Source: Acanthosepion esculentum
Lineage: Eukaryota > Mollusca > Cephalopoda > Sepiida > Sepiidae
Reading direction: 5' to 3'
Assembly (NCBI GenBank): GCA_964036315.1
Contig: CAXIWW010000817.1
Location: forward strand, 2,515,501-2,579,500
DNA length: 64,000 nucleotides
The translations under genes were made by a program, and so were the position numbers. The notes beneath the pieces are model-generated. The model saw only the letters and a list, made by a program, of their open reading frames with translations. It ran no database searches and was not told where the DNA came from. Below, piece after piece: positions 62,301 to 64,000 of the stretch. Numbering within the stretch: the first letter of the stretch is position 1; each line of letters begins with the position of its first letter.

Positions 62301-64000
62301 CCAGCAGACCTGATTCTGATATCTTGGTTTCTGGTGCATATTTGAGCGTCTAATGTAAAAAGATAAACTACGACCAGCAGCATGGCCTCTGATCTGTTGG
62401 TTTCCGGTCCATATTTGAGCGTCTAATGTAAGATTTTAGACTACGTCCAGCAGCATCGTCACTGACCTGTTGGCTTCCGGTCCATATTTGAGCGTCTTGT
62501 GTGAGATGATACACTACGTCCAGCAGCCATGATTCTGATCTGTTGGTTTATGGTGCATATTTGAGCGTCTAATGTAAAAAGATAAACTACGTCCAGCAGC
62601 ATGGCCTCTGATCCGTTGATTTCTTGTCCATATTTGAGCGTCTAATGAAATATATTAGACTACGTCCAGCAGCATGGCCTCTGATCTGTTGGCTTCCGGT
62701 CCATATTTTAGCGTCTTGTGTAAGATGATACACTACGTCCAGCAGCCCTGTTTCTGATCTCTTGGATTATGATGCATATTTGAGCGTCTTGTGTAAGATT
62801 AGACACTACGTCCAGCAGCCATGAGTCTTATCGGTTGGGTTTTGGTGCATATTTGAGCGTCTAATGTAAAAAGATAAACTACGTCCAGCAGCATGGCCTC
62901 TGATCTATTGGTTTCCGGTTCATATTTGAGCATCTAATGTAAGAATTTAGAATACATGCAGCAGCATGCCCTCTGACCTGTTGTTTCCGGTCCATATTTG
63001 AGCGTTTTGCGTAAAATGATACACTAGGTCCAGCAGACAAGATTCTAATCTGTTGGTTTCTGTACATATTTGAGCGTATAAAATAAACAGATATACTACG
63101 TCCAGCAGCATGGCATCTGATCTGTTGGTTTCCCGTCCATATTTGTCCGTCTAATGTAAGATTTTAGAATACGTCCAGCAGCATGGCCTGTGACCTGTTG
63201 GCTTCCGGTCCATATTTGAGCGTCTTGTGTAAGATGATACACTACGTCCAGCAGCCCTATTTCTGATATCTTGGTTTCTGGTGAAGATTTGAGCGTCTAA
63301 TGTAAAAAGATAAACTACGTCCAGCGGCATGGCCTCTGATCTATTGGTTTCCGGTCCATATTTGGGCGTCTAATAAAAGATTGTAGTCTACGTCCAGCAG
63401 CATGGCCTCTGACCTGTTGGTTTCGGGTCCATATTTGAGCGTTTAATGTAAGATTTAAGACTACGCCCAGCAGCATGACCTTGGGCCTGTTGTCTTCCGG
63501 TCCACGTTTGTGCGTCTTGTGTAAGATTATACACTACGTCCAGCAGCCTTGATTCGGATCTCTTGGTTTCTGTTGCATATTTGAGCGTCAAATGTAAAAA
63601 GATAAACTACGTCCAGCAGCATGGCCTCTGATCTGTTGGTTTCCGGTCCATATTTGAGTGTCTAATGTAAGATATTAGGCTACGTCTAGCAGCATGGCCT
63701 CCGACCTGTTGGCTTCCGGTCCATATTTTAGCGTCTTGTGTAAGATGATACACAACATCCAGCAGCCCTGTTTCTGATCTCTTGGTTTCCGGTGCATATT
63801 TGAGCGTCTAATGTAAAAAGATAAACTACGTCCAGCAGCATGGCCTCTGATATGTTGGTTTCCGGTCCATATTTCAGCGTCTAATGTAAGATTTTAGACT
63901 ACGTCCTGCAGCATGGCCTCTGACCTGTTAGCTTCCGGTCCATATTTGAGGGTCTTGTGTAAGATGATACACTACGTCCAGCAGCCCTGTTTCTGATCTC
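59304..64000 (-). repeat. Family D array 2, remaining trimer-organised segment
   Basis: Diverged 73-bp monomers with trimer order and occasional breaks, such as two consecutive type c monomers near 60460-60560. I see no longer exact duplication and no non-repeat sequence in it. Confidence 0.85.

Larger units (their letters stand above)
56437..64000 (-). repeat. Family D array 2, inverted
   Basis: About 7.6 kb of 73-bp monomers in reverse orientation, with markers CATATTTGAGCGTCTAATGT and ACTACGTCCAGCAGCATGG. The a-b-c trimer is recognisable on the minus strand. The array continues past the end of the window. Minus-strand reading frames of 60-100 codons are shadows of the repeat. Confidence 0.96.

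Noticed and set aside
1..64000. tRNA, rRNA, snRNA or microRNA genes
   Set aside because: No cloverleaf-like segments, A/B-box pairs or rRNA-like conserved stretches were recognised. Hairpins found are explained by inverted satellite copies.

Overview
This 64 kb window looks like satellite DNA from a eukaryotic chromosome, probably heterochromatic (pericentromeric, subtelomeric or germline-restricted; the sequence alone cannot say which). I see no gene, RNA gene, recognisable transposon or promoter. Essentially every base belongs to one of four tandem-repeat families, named here A, B, C and D. The species cannot be named. CpG sites in the repeats vary in the TpG/CpA pattern left by cytosine methylation, which fits a CpG-methylating eukaryote such as a vertebrate, but this is only suggestive.

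Family A is a C/A-rich minisatellite with two interchangeable monomer lengths, 31 and 42 bp, differing by an 11-bp module. Family B has a 59/60-bp monomer, often with an EcoRI site. Family C is an AT-rich satellite of about 394 bp. Family D has a 73-bp monomer organised in trimers of 219 bp.

Layout, with strand relative to the first array of each family: A+ 1-7810; B+ 7811-11326; B- 11327-12040; C+ 12041-13619; D+ 13620-35455; C+ 35456-36141; B+ 36142-41024; A+ 41025-51787; B+ 51788-53288; B- 53289-53954; inverted C scrap 53955-54050; C+ 54051-56157; D+ 56158-56436; D- 56437-64000. Neighbours always follow the chain A-B-C-D: A only touches B, B touches A or C, and C touches B or D. In the middle the order is mirrored (D-C-B-A) without any strand flip.

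Several layers of amplification sit on top of the monomers. They are a 1211-bp higher-order unit in A (five copies), 756-bp and 729-bp units in the second A array, units of about 2.6/2.2 kb and 1460 bp in D+, a 1532-bp unit in D-, and an inverted repeat with arms of about 466 bp in the last B block. Some copies look identical by eye, so they are either very recent or assembly artefacts.

The many long open reading frames, up to 1189 codons on the minus strand of the second A array, are a by-product of repeat units that contain no stop codon in any frame. No genes work together here. The notable content is the composite satellite architecture and its rearrangement junctions.
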